Positions 1 through 10,377 of a stretch of DNA of 64,000 nt are shown here, one piece after another. How positions within the stretch are numbered: the stretch's first letter is position 1; every line of letters begins with the position of its first letter. This stretch comes from Achromobacter marplatensis (lineage in GTDB: Bacteria > Pseudomonadota > Gammaproteobacteria > Burkholderiales > Burkholderiaceae_B): assembly GCF_002209535.1 (NCBI RefSeq), contig NZ_NJIG01000001.1:62001-126000 (forward strand). The letters run 5' to 3'. The notes beneath the pieces were generated by a model, which saw only the letters and a list, made by a program, of their open reading frames with translations, did not search any database and was not told where the DNA came from. Position numbers and translations under genes: made by a program.

Positions 1-248
1 TGCAGCAGCATGCCCTGGTTCAGGTCGTACCCTTGTGCCTTGTAGGCCACCGCCAGGTCCGGGTGGTCGCGCATATTAAGCAGGTCGATCGGGCCCACGG
101 CCTTCTGCAGTTGCAGCATCCGCACGTAGTTCGAGCAAAAGGGGCAGTCTCCGTCATACAGCAGGAAGTTCTTGGGCGTGGCTATGGGGCCCCCTATATT
201 TTTGCGCGGGCGCGGGAATCCCGCCCGCCTATACGGATTAAAGCGCAT
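1..248 (-). CDS. DCC-family thiol-disulfide oxidoreductase (DUF393), partial
   Basis: The reverse-strand frame is open to the window edge, so only about the first 82 codons are present. It contains the family signature YDGDCPFCSNYVRMLQ, a thioredoxin-like CxxC motif preceded by YDGxC, followed by a line ending in QGMLL. DCC proteins are small soluble redox proteins of unknown substrate. The only in-frame start I find is the ATG at 248, which adds about 24 arginine-rich residues before the usual start of the domain; no closer ATG, GTG or TTG exists. It is divergent from the PLP enzyme at 327. Family call is firm, the exact start is not. Confidence 0.75.
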   Translation of the reverse strand, partial: MRFNPYRRAGFPRPRKNIGGPIATPKNFLLYDGDCPFCSNYVRMLQLQKAVGPIDLLNMRDHPDLAVAYKAQGYDLNQGMLL

Positions 249-326
249 TTCGTTCGTGATAAAAAAGTGCCCGACCCGTCGCGCTTGCGGCGCCCACATT
301 CGACACTCAAAGGGATGTACTCCAGC

Positions 327-1379
327 ATGACCACCGCAAAGATTCCCCTGGACCAGTTTCCGACGGTTTCGCTTGTCGGCGCACCGACGCCGATCCAAAG
401 AATGGATCGTCTGGCCGCCGCCGTGCAGGGGCGCCTGCAAGGCGTGCAGCTCTACGTCAAGCGCGACGATTTCATGCCCTTGGGCGGGGGCGGGAACAAG
501 CTGCGCAAGCTGGAATTCCTGTTGGGCGACGCCTTGGCCCATGGCGCCGATACCGTCATCACCGTGGGCGGACTGCAGTCGAATCATGCGCGCCTGACGG
601 CGGCGGCCGCGGCGGTCACAGGCCTGGCCTGTGAACTGGTCCTGTCACGCGCCGTGCCCCGGGATGACGCGGAATACGAGTACAACGGCAACATGCTGCT
701 GGACCCATTGTTCGGGGCCCGGGTCACCATCGCACCGGCAGGCACGGACAGTCTGACCGCGGCCCAGGCGCGCGCGGAAGCGCTGCGCGCCCAAGGTCGG
801 CGCGTTGTCGTGCTTCCCACCGGCGGCTCGACACCGCTGGGCAGCCTGGGATACGTCAGCTGCGCCCAGGAAATCCTGAACCAGGAACGCGAACTCGGCG
901 TGGAATTCTCGACCGTGGCGGTCGCCAACGGCAGCGGCGGGACGCAAGCCGGTCTGGTGACCGGCTTTTACGCGGCGGGCCGAGACCCCGGCCTGGTTCA
1001 GGGATATGGGGTTCTGGCCGTCGAAGCTCAGACCATCGCCACGACCCACGCCTTGGTGGCCGGCGCGTGCGAGCTGCTTGGGCTGGCGTCACCCGCCGTC
1101 TCCGCAATCCGCGTGAATGGATCGCATCGCGGTGAGCACTACGGGGCGGCCACATCGGCAATGCTGGACGCGGTCACGACCGTTGCCCGGTCCGAGGGCT
1201 GGTTGCTGGACCCCGTCTACAGCGGCAAGGCATTCGCGGGCTTGCTGGCCGATATCGAACAGGGCAAGTACGCGCCCGGCTCGAACGTGCTGTTCGTAAT
1301 GACAGGCGGCCAGCCTGGCCTTTTCGCCTATCGCAGCGCCTTCGAGCCGACGCGGGCGACTGGCGCCAACCGCGGCTAG
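327..1379 (+). CDS. D-cysteine desulfhydrase / ACC deaminase-family PLP enzyme
   Basis: A 350-residue fold-type II PLP enzyme. The segment GGGGNKLRKLEFL carries the PLP lysine, and GGLQSNHARLTAAAA and LPTGGSTPLGSLGY match the substrate- and phosphate-binding loops of DcyD and ACC deaminase. D-cysteine desulfhydrase converts D-cysteine to pyruvate, sulfide and ammonia; ACC deaminase relatives differ in a few active-site residues that I cannot assign reliably here. Two starts are possible: ATG 315, which directly follows AAAGGG and so is too close to it, and ATG 327, about 12 bases downstream of that purine tract. I chose 327, where homology to the family begins. Substrate specificity is inferred, the family is clear. 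Confidence 0.82.
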   Translation: MTTAKIPLDQFPTVSLVGAPTPIQRMDRLAAAVQGRLQGVQLYVKRDDFMPLGGGGNKLRKLEFLLGDALAHGADTVITVGGLQSNHARLTAAAAAVTGLACELVLSRAVPRDDAEYEYNGNMLLDPLFGARVTIAPAGTDSLTAAQARAEALRAQGRRVVVLPTGGSTPLGSLGYVSCAQEILNQERELGVEFSTVAVANGSGGTQAGLVTGFYAAGRDPGLVQGYGVLAVEAQTIATTHALVAGACELLGLASPAVSAIRVNGSHRGEHYGAATSAMLDAVTTVARSEGWLLDPVYSGKAFAGLLADIEQGKYAPGSNVLFVMTGGQPGLFAYRSAFEPTRATGANRG

Positions 1380-1383
1380 GCCT

Positions 1384-2787
1384 TCACGCTTCGGGCCCCG
1401 CACCGGGCAGGTCGGCCGACGCCTGTTGGCCGCGCTGCGTGGCCCCACGGTCCTGCGCCCGCCACCGCGCGCGCAATCCGGCGATCTGGCGCAACGCCTG
1501 CTGCGACATCTTCCACCAGCCGAACGGGCGCGGATCGGCCAGCATGCTCATGGCGCGGGCATAGTCCAGCGTCAGCCCCGGCGTCCAGGCCATGGTCATG
1601 GCGCGCTTGCGGATCTGCGAGGCCACCCAAAGCTCTGGCGTCAACAGCAGCCGGATCAGCACGCGCCATCCCGCCCGGCTGCCGTGCAGCCGGCCCACCA
1701 CGCCGTCCAGCGCGGCATCAAGCGCCCGCGCCACCGAGCTTGAACAATTGCGGTGGGTCAGGTTGTAGGTGCTGTTCTGCCGGTACTCGTTCCAGAACGC
1801 GGCCAGTTTGTCGGGGTTGTAATTCCGGATGCGCACGCGCATGGTGGACGGGCACCAGGCCTTGGATTCGGTCGCATAGTCGGGTTGGTACACGCCGGGG
1901 ATGTCGTTGTCGGGCGTCGCGCGCAACAGGTTGCCGAACTCATCGGGCGACCGGTCGATTTCTTCCTTGGGATACAGGCTGATATAGATGCCTTCCGGGG
2001 ACTCCAAGGCGGCGTGGCCGGTGGAGATCACGCCGTTCACATCGACGGCCGCGATGTAGCGGTCAACGACGGGATAGTTGCGCGTTTGTGCCTTGGCCGA
2101 GCCGGACGGCGTCCAGACGTGGACGGTCAGCGCCCGCTCGGAATCGGCGGGCGGGCCGTCCCACACGGGCGACGCGGCCGCCGGCGCGGCCGGCAGGAAA
2201 TCCGAAGAATCGTTGGCGGCGAAGGCCGGGTTCGAGGCCAGGTGCTTGACGCGCCGCGCCAGCCACAGCAGTTTCAGGCCCGCAATGGCCAGGAACAGGC
2301 CCAGGCAATACGGCACCGTGCCGACGTAATTGGTGGGGTAGGGCTGGAAGAAGAAAATGGCCAGCAGGATTTCGGCCACCCCTCCGGCGAAGGCGTAGCG
2401 CCAGCGGTCGTAGCGCACGACATAGGCGGCCAGGCATTGCAGAACCCCGTCCATCAGGAATAAGGCGCCAAAGATCATCGATAGCGCGAAGTGCCCGTGG
2501 TGGTGCCCGATCAGGATCAGCGTGCCCGCCAGCAGCACGAATACACCCTTGGTGTAGCGCAAGACACGCTGGCCGCCCACGCCGGAAGAGGCGATCAGCA
2601 GCGTGGCCAGTCCTTCAATAATAAACAGGACGGCAAAGGCATTCAAGGGGAAATAGAGCGCGTTGTCCAGCGCGTCGATGAAGACGCATATGCCAGCCGC
2701 CAGAAAGAATGCGCCGACTGCGAACAAGGCGCGCCAGCGTTTGCGCAGATAGGGGACTCCCAACAGCAGCAATACAAGTTGTGGCAT
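1384..2787 (-). CDS. HdeD-like membrane domain fused to a permuted papain-like (YiiX/DUF4105-type) domain
   Basis: A 467-residue protein. Residues about 18-176 form six hydrophobic segments with the look of the HdeD/DUF308 family. After a proline/alanine-rich linker (about 185-215) comes a soluble part with GHAALE around His258 and HRNCSSSVARALD around Cys348. A histidine in a GHA context followed later by an NCS cysteine is the arrangement of circularly permuted papain-like (NlpC/P60-superfamily) hydrolases such as YiiX. I infer an inner-membrane-anchored amidase, peptidase or acyl hydrolase; substrate unknown. The C-terminal 60 residues are basic and low in complexity. It runs tail to tail with the PLP enzyme, 4 bases apart. 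Confidence 0.65.
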   Translation of the reverse strand: MPQLVLLLLGVPYLRKRWRALFAVGAFFLAAGICVFIDALDNALYFPLNAFAVLFIIEGLATLLIASSGVGGQRVLRYTKGVFVLLAGTLILIGHHHGHFALSMIFGALFLMDGVLQCLAAYVVRYDRWRYAFAGGVAEILLAIFFFQPYPTNYVGTVPYCLGLFLAIAGLKLLWLARRVKHLASNPAFAANDSSDFLPAAPAAASPVWDGPPADSERALTVHVWTPSGSAKAQTRNYPVVDRYIAAVDVNGVISTGHAALESPEGIYISLYPKEEIDRSPDEFGNLLRATPDNDIPGVYQPDYATESKAWCPSTMRVRIRNYNPDKLAAFWNEYRQNSTYNLTHRNCSSSVARALDAALDGVVGRLHGSRAGWRVLIRLLLTPELWVASQIRKRAMTMAWTPGLTLDYARAMSMLADPRPFGWWKMSQQALRQIAGLRARWRAQDRGATQRGQQASADLPGAGPEA

Positions 2788-2947
2788 GCCAGCGGTCCGG
2801 AAAGTGGTAGGCGGATAGGAGGTCAGAACTGCATGGTACCGAAACCCGGTTGATTCTGAACACGTTAATGCAATCCTTCAATGCGGTTTCCCATCCGATT
2901 CCGCAGTCCGCAGGGCCGCCGGGTAGCGTGCCCTGCAACGATTCGTC

Positions 2948-3565
2948 TTAATCGGGCGCTGGCCAGGCCAGGCCCATCGCGTAGGCGCGCACGTCCTGCG
3001 GCCACGTGGCAATGCACTGCGCAAAGCGCTCGCGGTCGTCTGCATAGAGCGCCCGGGTCGCGTCCTCGAAACTGGCCAGGTTGCCGGCCATGCTGGACAT
3101 GAATCGGTAGGCGGCTTCCTGGCGCAGGCGCCGCTCATCCCGCGCCTCGTTGTCGCGGCGCGCCTGCTCGACCAGTTTGCGCAACGCCACCGAGGCGCCG
3201 CCGGGTTGCGCGCCCAGCCAGTCCCAGTGCCGGGGCAGCAGGGTGACTTCACGCGGCACGACGCCCAGCTTCGGCCGGCCGCGCCCGCGGGGCTGCGCAT
3301 CCGCCGCATCGACAGCGTCGGCTTCGACGGCGGGCAAGTCGGCGGCAGGCGGCGGCGCATGGCGCGCGGCGATTTGCGCGTCGTCGCCGCGCAAGTCCAG
3401 GTCCGTCTGTTGGCCCGTGCCGTCCTGAAAGACCAGCACCGCCTCGCGGTCGGACGCATTCATGGCCCGTTTGACGGCCAGCGCCACGTCGGCCAGGTGC
3501 CCCGTGGCCAGGATGCGGTGGCCTTCGAAGGCGGTGTAGGAAAGGGGGGAGGCAGTGCTAGACAT
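2948..3565 (-). CDS. DUF2239 family protein
   Basis: A 205-residue soluble protein of unknown function. It begins MSSTASPLSYTAFEGHRILA, followed by LVFQDGTGQQTDLDLRG, a charged alanine/proline stretch, then RGRPKLGVVPREVTLLPRHW and a helical C-terminus ending MGLAWPAPD. This order of segments is what I know as DUF2239. The GRPKLGVVPREVTLLPRHWDWL segment resembles a ribbon-helix-helix or DNA-contacting element, but that is a guess. The ATG at 3565 was chosen because the frame upstream is low-quality sequence that overlaps the promoter. Function unknown. Confidence 0.75.
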   Translation of the reverse strand: MSSTASPLSYTAFEGHRILATGHLADVALAVKRAMNASDREAVLVFQDGTGQQTDLDLRGDDAQIAARHAPPPAADLPAVEADAVDAADAQPRGRGRPKLGVVPREVTLLPRHWDWLGAQPGGASVALRKLVEQARRDNEARDERRLRQEAAYRFMSSMAGNLASFEDATRALYADDRERFAQCIATWPQDVRAYAMGLAWPAPD

Positions 3566-3608
3566 GGCGGTAGGGTTCCCGTGCCCGAGTGGAGTTAAGC
3601 TGGTGCGG

Positions 3609-3637
3609 ATTATGATCCGGGTAAAAATATAAGTCAA
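3609..3637 (-). promoter_or_regulatory. Sigma-70 promoter for the DUF2239 gene
   Basis: On the reverse strand TTGACT (3637-3632) and CATAAT (3614-3609) are separated by exactly 17 bases. The heptamer CCGGGTA occurs within the spacer region at 3617-3623 and again at 3644-3650, which could be operator half-sites. Good match to consensus, about 45 bases upstream of the gene. Confidence 0.55.
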
Positions 3638-3724
3638 TATTGCCCGGGTAGAATTGTTCTTCGAGTGAGATTGTTCACTAGAAATCGGGGTCACATCACC
3701 AGTCGGGTTCGTTGCATTCGCTGA

Positions 3725-5281
<1,557 letters not shown>

Positions 5282-5313
5282 TCTACACAGTCAACTACAA
5301 TGTCATGCATTAC

Positions 5314-5368
5314 GCACCGGCAGAATCGCAAAATCTTGTAGCGGTTCTGCCGGTGCGGTTTTATTTCT
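5314..5368 (+). terminator. Rho-independent terminator or attenuator between guaB and guaA
   Basis: A 16-base arm at 5314-5329 pairs with 5341-5356 (one G-U pair) around an 11-base loop, followed by GGTTTTATTTC. It ends only 16 bases before the guaA start, so it would either end guaB transcription or set the ratio of the two genes by partial read-through. Confidence 0.7.
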
Positions 5369-5384
5369 AACGGGTAGAGTCTCC

Positions 5385-6977
5385 ATGCACCAGCGCATCC
5401 TCATTCTTGACTACGGTTCGCAAGTCACCCAGCTGATCGCCCGCCGCGTGCGCGAAGCCGGCGTCTATTCTGAAGTCCACCCGGGCGACGTCGACGACGC
5501 CTTCGTGCGCGAACAGATGGCGCAAGGCCTGAAGGGCATCATCCTGTCGGGCAGCCACGCTTCCGCCTACGAAGAAGGCTCCATGCGCGTGCCGCACGCC
5601 GTGTTCGAGCTGGGCGTGCCTGTCCTGGGCATCTGCTACGGCATGCAGTCCATGGCGCAGCAACTGGGCGGCGTGGTCAGCTTCTCGGACCACCGCGAAT
5701 TCGGCTACGCCGAAGTCCGCGCTCATGGCCACACCAAGCTGCTGGACGGATTGGCCGACTTCACCACGCCTGAAGGCCACGGCATGCTGAAGGTCTGGAT
5801 GAGCCACGGCGACAAGGTCACCGAGCTGCCCCCGGGCTTCAAGCTGATGGCCTCCACGCCGTCGTGTCCCATCGCCGGCATGGCCGACGAAGACCGCCGC
5901 TTCTACGCTGTCCAGTTCCACCCCGAAGTCACGCACACCGTCCAAGGCAAGGCCCTGTTGGCCCGCTTCGTGAACGAGATCTGCGAATGCCAGGGCGACT
6001 GGAACATGCCCGACTACGTCGCCGAAGCCGTTGCCCGCATTCGCGAGCAAGTCGGCACCGACGAAGTCATCCTGGGCCTGTCCGGCGGCGTGGATTCCTC
6101 CGTTGCCGCGGCGCTGATCCACAAGGCCATCGGCGACCAGCTCACCTGCGTGTTCGTCGACCACGGCCTGCTGCGCCTGGACGAAGGCAAGCAGGTCATG
6201 CAGACCTTTGCCGAAAACATGGGCGTGAAGATCATTCACGTCGATGCCACCGCGCAATTCATGGGCAAACTGGCCGGCGTCGCCGACCCGGAAGCCAAGC
6301 GCAAGATCATCGGCCGCGAATTCGTCGAAGTGTTCCAGGAACAAGCCGGCAAGCAGCAAAGCGCCAAGTGGCTGGCCCAGGGCACGATCTACCCCGACGT
6401 CATCGAATCCGCTGGCGCCAAGACGGGCAAGGCCACCTCCATCAAGTCGCACCACAACGTGGGCGGCCTGCCGGACACGCTGAACCTGCAACTGCTGGAG
6501 CCGCTGCGCGAACTGTTCAAGGACGAAGTCCGCGAACTGGGCGTGGCCCTGGGCCTGCCGCCGCAGATGGTCTACCGCCACCCGTTCCCCGGCCCCGGCC
6601 TGGGCGTGCGGATCCTGGGCGAAGTGAAGCATGAATATGCCGAACTGCTGCGCCGCGCGGATGCGATCTTCATCGAAGAACTGCGCAACACCAAGGACGA
6701 AGCCAGCGGCCTGACCTGGTACGAGCTGACGTCGCAAGCGTTTGCCGTGTTCCTGCCGGTCAAGTCGGTGGGCGTGATGGGCGATGGCCGCACGTATGAA
6801 TACGTGGTGGCCCTGCGTGCCGTACAGACCTTCGACTTCATGACCGCCGACTGGGCGCCGCTGCCGCATCCGCTGCTGGCTCGGGTTTCGTCGCGGATTA
6901 TTAATGAAGTCCGCGGGATTAACCGGGTGGTGTACGACGTGTCGAGCAAGCCGCCGGCGACGATTGAGTGGGAGTGA
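5385..6977 (+). CDS. guaA: GMP synthase (glutamine-hydrolysing)
   Basis: A 530-residue GMP synthetase that converts XMP to GMP with ATP and glutamine. The N-terminal class I glutamine amidotransferase domain has the nucleophile Cys84 in GICYGMQ and the His/Glu pair in VQFHPEV; the ATP pyrophosphatase domain begins with LSGGVDSSV near residue 230; the C-terminus ends PPATIEWE as in nearly all GuaA proteins. The ATG at 5385 matches the conserved start [12 protein letters not shown]. The gene's 3' end is a well-known integration target for genomic islands, and here an accessory segment follows directly. Confidence 0.97.
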   Translation: MHQRILILDYGSQVTQLIARRVREAGVYSEVHPGDVDDAFVREQMAQGLKGIILSGSHASAYEEGSMRVPHAVFELGVPVLGICYGMQSMAQQLGGVVSFSDHREFGYAEVRAHGHTKLLDGLADFTTPEGHGMLKVWMSHGDKVTELPPGFKLMASTPSCPIAGMADEDRRFYAVQFHPEVTHTVQGKALLARFVNEICECQGDWNMPDYVAEAVARIREQVGTDEVILGLSGGVDSSVAAALIHKAIGDQLTCVFVDHGLLRLDEGKQVMQTFAENMGVKIIHVDATAQFMGKLAGVADPEAKRKIIGREFVEVFQEQAGKQQSAKWLAQGTIYPDVIESAGAKTGKATSIKSHHNVGGLPDTLNLQLLEPLRELFKDEVRELGVALGLPPQMVYRHPFPGPGLGVRILGEVKHEYAELLRRADAIFIEELRNTKDEASGLTWYELTSQAFAVFLPVKSVGVMGDGRTYEYVVALRAVQTFDFMTADWAPLPHPLLARVSSRIINEVRGINRVVYDVSSKPPATIEWE

Positions 6978-7000
6978 TCCTGCTGGTCGATTGAGGTAAA

Positions 7001-7029
7001 TGAAAAGGGCGCTTCGGCGCTCTTTTTCA
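7001..7029. terminator. Bidirectional terminator after guaA
   Basis: The sequence reads TGAAAAGGGCGC TTCG GCGCTCTTTTTCA: a stem with a stable TTCG tetraloop flanked by an A tract and a T tract, so it can act on both strands. Confidence 0.8.
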
Positions 7030-7140
7030 TTGCGGAGAAAACAGTCGATTGTGTGGTTTGGGGGCGAGCCTGATTTCGCGGCCGATATCTGCGCTCGCAT
7101 GTGTGATAAGCGTAGACACCATCGCTTCTGTAACCGCCGT

Positions 7141-7722
7141 TCATGTCTTCGCTTCGTCGAGCAGCCATTGAGCAAACGCTTGTATTGGCTCTCTGCTCAA
7201 TCCGATGGGCTCGGGGAGGACGAGGCAGAAGGTTTTGGAAATGGTTTTTCCCTCTGGCCACGGGGCCACCAGATTGCTCAGCGGGGTTCCCGTCTCCTGG
7301 GAGTACTGAAGCCAAGCTTCCGGGTTCTGTCGTCGGTGCAAGCGCGGCAATTCCTCCAGTGTGGGTTGTCGTTTGCGTCCTGTCAGAAGTTCAGGATGGC
7401 AAACCGGAACCAGCACTTCATGCAACAGCGGGTGAGTCCGCATTCCCGTCCACGCTGGGTGCTCGAAATGGATAGCGGCATCAAATCCGCTTCCGGCCAG
7501 GACGAAGGGGTCCATGCGCTCGGCAAGATGCACAGTGATGTTCGGATGCTTCTGCTGAAATCTTGACAAGCGAGGAATGAGCCATCGCATCGCGAACGTC
7601 GGGATGGTGGCGATGTCTAGGCTCGCGCCATCATTAGGCTGCTCCATCAAGTACTGGCTGTCCCGATCCAGCCGGTCTAGCGATTCGCGAACCTGGACCG
7701 CGTAACGCTCTCCGTTGGGCAC
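7141..7722 (-). pseudogene. LysR-family (GcvA-like) regulator remnant without DNA-binding domain
   Basis: A 193-codon frame that starts in the middle of a LysR protein. The visible part is the effector domain: LDIATIPTFAMRWLIPRL, FDAAIHFEHPAWTGM, LVPVCHPELL. The N-terminal winged helix (about 90 residues) is absent, and the last third appears to have lost the usual stretch around GLGVALVP, passing from PEGKTISKTFCLV directly to a LPEP...FAQWLLDEAKT ending. Both defects indicate a decayed gene. Its truncated 5' end overlaps the truncated 5' end of the neighbouring hydrolase remnant, so one deletion may have removed both gene starts and the shared promoter. Confidence 0.75.
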
Positions 7723-8038
7723 TCAATCGACGGTCACGGCCATCAGTGACGGATACCTTTGCGCAAATCTAAGTTTGCTCTCCAACATCGATCCTATGGA
7801 GGCGTCCAAGTTGCAGCAGGATGCAGGCGTGAGCGACCCAACCTCGATCTACATCAACTGTTACCTGGTGCAGGGAAGAGGGCGCACGATCCTCATCGAC
7901 GCGGGAGCTGGTGGGTTCAAGCAATGGGGTGGAAAGTTGATAGCGAATCTTGCACTTGCTGGCATGCACCTTGGCGAGCTTGGGTTTGGCCACATCAAAC
8001 GCAAAGGTACGCGCTACGAGATTCTCTATGAAGCTTAG
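7715..8038 (+). pseudogene. Metallo-beta-lactamase-fold hydrolase remnant
   Basis: A frame of 107 codons resembling the start of an MBL-fold hydrolase (VTAISDGYL, NCYLVQGRGRTILIDAGAGGFKQWGGKL, LALAG). The zinc-binding HxHxDH motif, which should come about 20 residues after LALAG, is missing; the frame instead runs into unrelated residues and stops. The N-terminus also lacks the first segment and has only a TTG start. I read this as a fragment deleted at both ends. Confidence 0.7.
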
Positions 8039-8137
8039 CGGGCGGCAGTGATGTCTAGGATAGTAATCCCCCCCCACGCGGGCTCCATTCTGAGGGGAGT
8101 GCTTGCCGCAAGCGGCGCCACTCAGATCAGTACGGTC

Positions 8138-8911
8138 TCATACGACTGAATGTTGCAACTTGCTCTGAGTCGGTGGATAGCCAAACTTGCGTGAAAACGC
8201 ACGAGAAAATGCCGCGGCACTTCCAAAGCCGACCCTTGCCGCCACCGCTTTGACGCTGCGGCCGGAGAGCAGTTGTGCGCGCCCCAACGCTAAACGCCAT
8301 CCATTCAAATATGCGCCGGGCGACTGGCCAACGGTCTGTTTGAAGGCTGCAATGAATGGTCCGCGCGACATTTCCGATAGGACCATCAGATCCGCAATTT
8401 GCCAATTCCGCGCGGGATCATCGTGCATCGCAATGAGGCTGACGTGCAGCTTGGGATGGGCAAGCCCCGCCAGCAATCCTGCATCGACCGTACCAATTGC
8501 TATGGCTTTGCGGATCGCCAGAACCACAATGACCTCACACAACCTCGCCCGGATGGAACCTCCACCGCAGCGAGCAACGGTCACCTCGGCCACGATCAGT
8601 TTCGACAATTCAAGTAATTGCAAATCGTCAGCCAGCGAGAAACGCAACTCATCAGGTAAAGCACCGACGAGCGGATTGACATCGCCACCAAAGCTTATTT
8701 TCGTAGCAGCGCACAGCCCCGCTCCTGCCGGCAGCGTTGCGGTTGAGCGCGCTCGATAGAGCAAATGAGTGGGGTCACCCGAAGCCTCCATATCGACGAT
8801 GAGGAGATTGGCCTCTTCTATTGATTCGCAATGCGTTGCGCTAAGAGAAAAGGCTTTTAGAAACGCCACCAGCCGATCATGCTTTCGCTCGATTTTGGAA
8901 CTTTCGATCAT
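8138..8911 (-). CDS. AraC-family transcriptional regulator (cupin type)
   Basis: About 257 residues. The C-terminal third carries the two helix-turn-helix units of AraC regulators: NWQIADLMVLSEMSRGPFIAAFKQTVGQSPGAYLNGWRL and VKAVAARVGFGSAAAFSRAFSRKFGYPP (abridged here by motif). The N-terminal half (LPAGAGLCAATKISFGGDV, LPDELRFS) resembles the cupin-like sensing domain of the AraC_binding type found in regulators of small oxidoreductase genes. A start at 8935 is also possible; 8911 removes a hydrophobic, AT-rich extension. It is divergent from the methyltransferase at 9002, which is its likely target. Confidence 0.8.
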   Translation of the reverse strand: MIESSKIERKHDRLVAFLKAFSLSATHCESIEEANLLIVDMEASGDPTHLLYRARSTATLPAGAGLCAATKISFGGDVNPLVGALPDELRFSLADDLQLLELSKLIVAEVTVARCGGGSIRARLCEVIVVLAIRKAIAIGTVDAGLLAGLAHPKLHVSLIAMHDDPARNWQIADLMVLSEMSRGPFIAAFKQTVGQSPGAYLNGWRLALGRAQLLSGRSVKAVAARVGFGSAAAFSRAFSRKFGYPPTQSKLQHSVV

Positions 8912-9001
8912 GATTTTCCAAAAAATATTGATCATTAATCTTTTATCATGACATGCAGTGCTGCGCTAGCCGCGACTCAATCACAACGCACAAGAGACTA
9001 T

Positions 9002-9718
9002 ATGACTCAGCATTCCGCCCGAAAATTCGATGCCGCCCGCGCAGGAGAATATGCATCCCAGAGTCGGATCGCTCTTGCAGGTTATGACGCCTGCCATGAG
9101 CTTTCCGCCTGCATGCTGTCAGCCGCTCTGGGCGAAGGAGAACCCGCGCGAGTCTTGGTGATCGGTGCCGGGGGAACCGCGGGCGAAATCATTGCTGCCG
9201 CGCGCTTGGAGCCTGCATGGTCTTTTGTTGCTATCGATCCATCCCCTCCAATGCTGGAGCTGGCGCGCGCACACATGGACGACGCAGGCGTTTCAGATCG
9301 GGTGAAGACCGTTCTGGGTACCCTCGAAGACATCGATTCCACGCCGTCATTCGATGCAGCCATCATGATCGGAGTCTTGCATCACCTGGCCGGGGATGAG
9401 GCGAAGCAGGAAATTTTGACGCAGATTGCCGCGCGCTTGCTACCGGCTGCCCCCGTGGTCATCGCCGGAAATTATCGCCCTTATTCTTCGCAGCCCTTGC
9501 TTATGGCTGCCTGGGCAGCTCGTTGGCGAATGAACGGTGTGACACCTGAAGAAGTTCAGTCCAAGATGAACAAAATTCTGCATGGTGCAGAGCCGCCTCA
9601 ATCGGAAGAAGCAGTGGTTGCTCTGCTTGAGAACGCTGGCTTCGTGAAACCTCTGCGCTTCTTTGCCAGCCTGTTCTGGGGGGCGTGGTTGGCACGACGA
9701 ATTTCGGTCGCTGCGTGA
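9002..9718 (+). CDS. SAM-dependent class I methyltransferase
   Basis: A 238-residue soluble protein with the class I signature: motif I VLVIGAGGTAGEII (SAM glycine loop), the acidic residue of motif II in VAIDPSPPMLE, and FDAAIMIGVLHHL before beta-strand 4. HH after motif 4 is common in small-molecule methyltransferases, so the substrate is probably a metabolite. The ATG at 9002 is preceded by AAGAGA; the frame is open further upstream to 8948 but that part lies in the divergent promoter with the AraC gene. Substrate unknown. Confidence 0.8.
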   Translation: MTQHSARKFDAARAGEYASQSRIALAGYDACHELSACMLSAALGEGEPARVLVIGAGGTAGEIIAAARLEPAWSFVAIDPSPPMLELARAHMDDAGVSDRVKTVLGTLEDIDSTPSFDAAIMIGVLHHLAGDEAKQEILTQIAARLLPAAPVVIAGNYRPYSSQPLLMAAWAARWRMNGVTPEEVQSKMNKILHGAEPPQSEEAVVALLENAGFVKPLRFFASLFWGAWLARRISVAA

Positions 9719-9805
9719 ACGGCTAGTGAAATTTTAGCGCGCGCTACCGACCCCAACGGCCTTCAAAGCCTTGTTAAGCATCCAGATAATGGAGGAAATC
9801 AGTGT

Positions 9806-10324
9806 ATGAGCGGACAGACAATTTTCAACCGCGGCCTATTTGGTGCCGTTCTTGCAACTGGCCTGTTGGCGGCGGCACTTTCACGTGCTGATGCGGCGTC
9901 CATCGACCCCTCGATGGTGGGAACATGGAGCCTCGTCGCGGCGGATGTGCTGCATCCCGATGGTACGCGGGCACATGACTATGGCGCCAGTCCGAAGGGG
10001 ATGCTGATGATCGACGCACAGGGACATTATTCACTGCAGATTTTCAAGGCGGAGCGTCCTCGGTTTGCTTCAGCGGACAAGGGCGCTGCAACACCCGCCG
10101 AGTACAAAGCGGCAGTCATGGGGTCCAGCACGCATTTCGGTACGATAAGCATCGATCCGGCCGACGCCACACTGACTTTTCGCATCGACCATGCATCCTT
10201 TCCCAATTGGGAAGGACAGCAACAAAAGCGGAGCTACGAGCTTAAAAATGGTGAATTGAGCTATCGCGTTGCCCCGCGTCCCAATGGGGATGTGCCGATT
10301 TCTGTATGGCGCAGAATCAAATAG
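9806..10324 (+). CDS. Exported lipocalin-like domain protein
   Basis: A 172-residue protein with a Sec signal peptide (hydrophobic LFGAVLATGLLAAALS, cleavage likely after SRADA). The mature part, beginning MVGTWSLVAADV and containing YGASPKGMLMIDAQGHYSLQI, matches the bacterial lipocalin-like family: a GxW near the start followed by beta-strands. A ligand-binding or storage role in the periplasm is inferred only from the fold. It follows the methyltransferase on the same strand after 87 bases, possibly in one transcript. Confidence 0.75.
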   Translation: MSGQTIFNRGLFGAVLATGLLAAALSRADAASIDPSMVGTWSLVAADVLHPDGTRAHDYGASPKGMLMIDAQGHYSLQIFKAERPRFASADKGAATPAEYKAAVMGSSTHFGTISIDPADATLTFRIDHASFPNWEGQQQKRSYELKNGELSYRVAPRPNGDVPISVWRRIK

Positions 10325-10346
10325 CAATCAATTTTATGTTTGAAAT

Positions 10347-10370
10347 GAGGAGCGCCGAGAGGCGCTCCTC
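10347..10370. terminator. Hairpin between convergent genes
   Basis: A perfect 10-bp stem, GAGGAGCGCC / GGCGCTCCTC, closed by a GAGA tetraloop, lies between the ends of the lipocalin gene and the tautomerase gene. There is no long T tract, but its place and stability suggest a bidirectional terminator. Confidence 0.6.
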
Positions 10371-10377
10371 GCGCTCT

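Noticed and set aside
33-326. N-terminal extension of the PLP enzyme gene by about 98 codons
   Set aside because: The extension is the antisense of the DCC-family gene and lies outside the enzyme family's domain.
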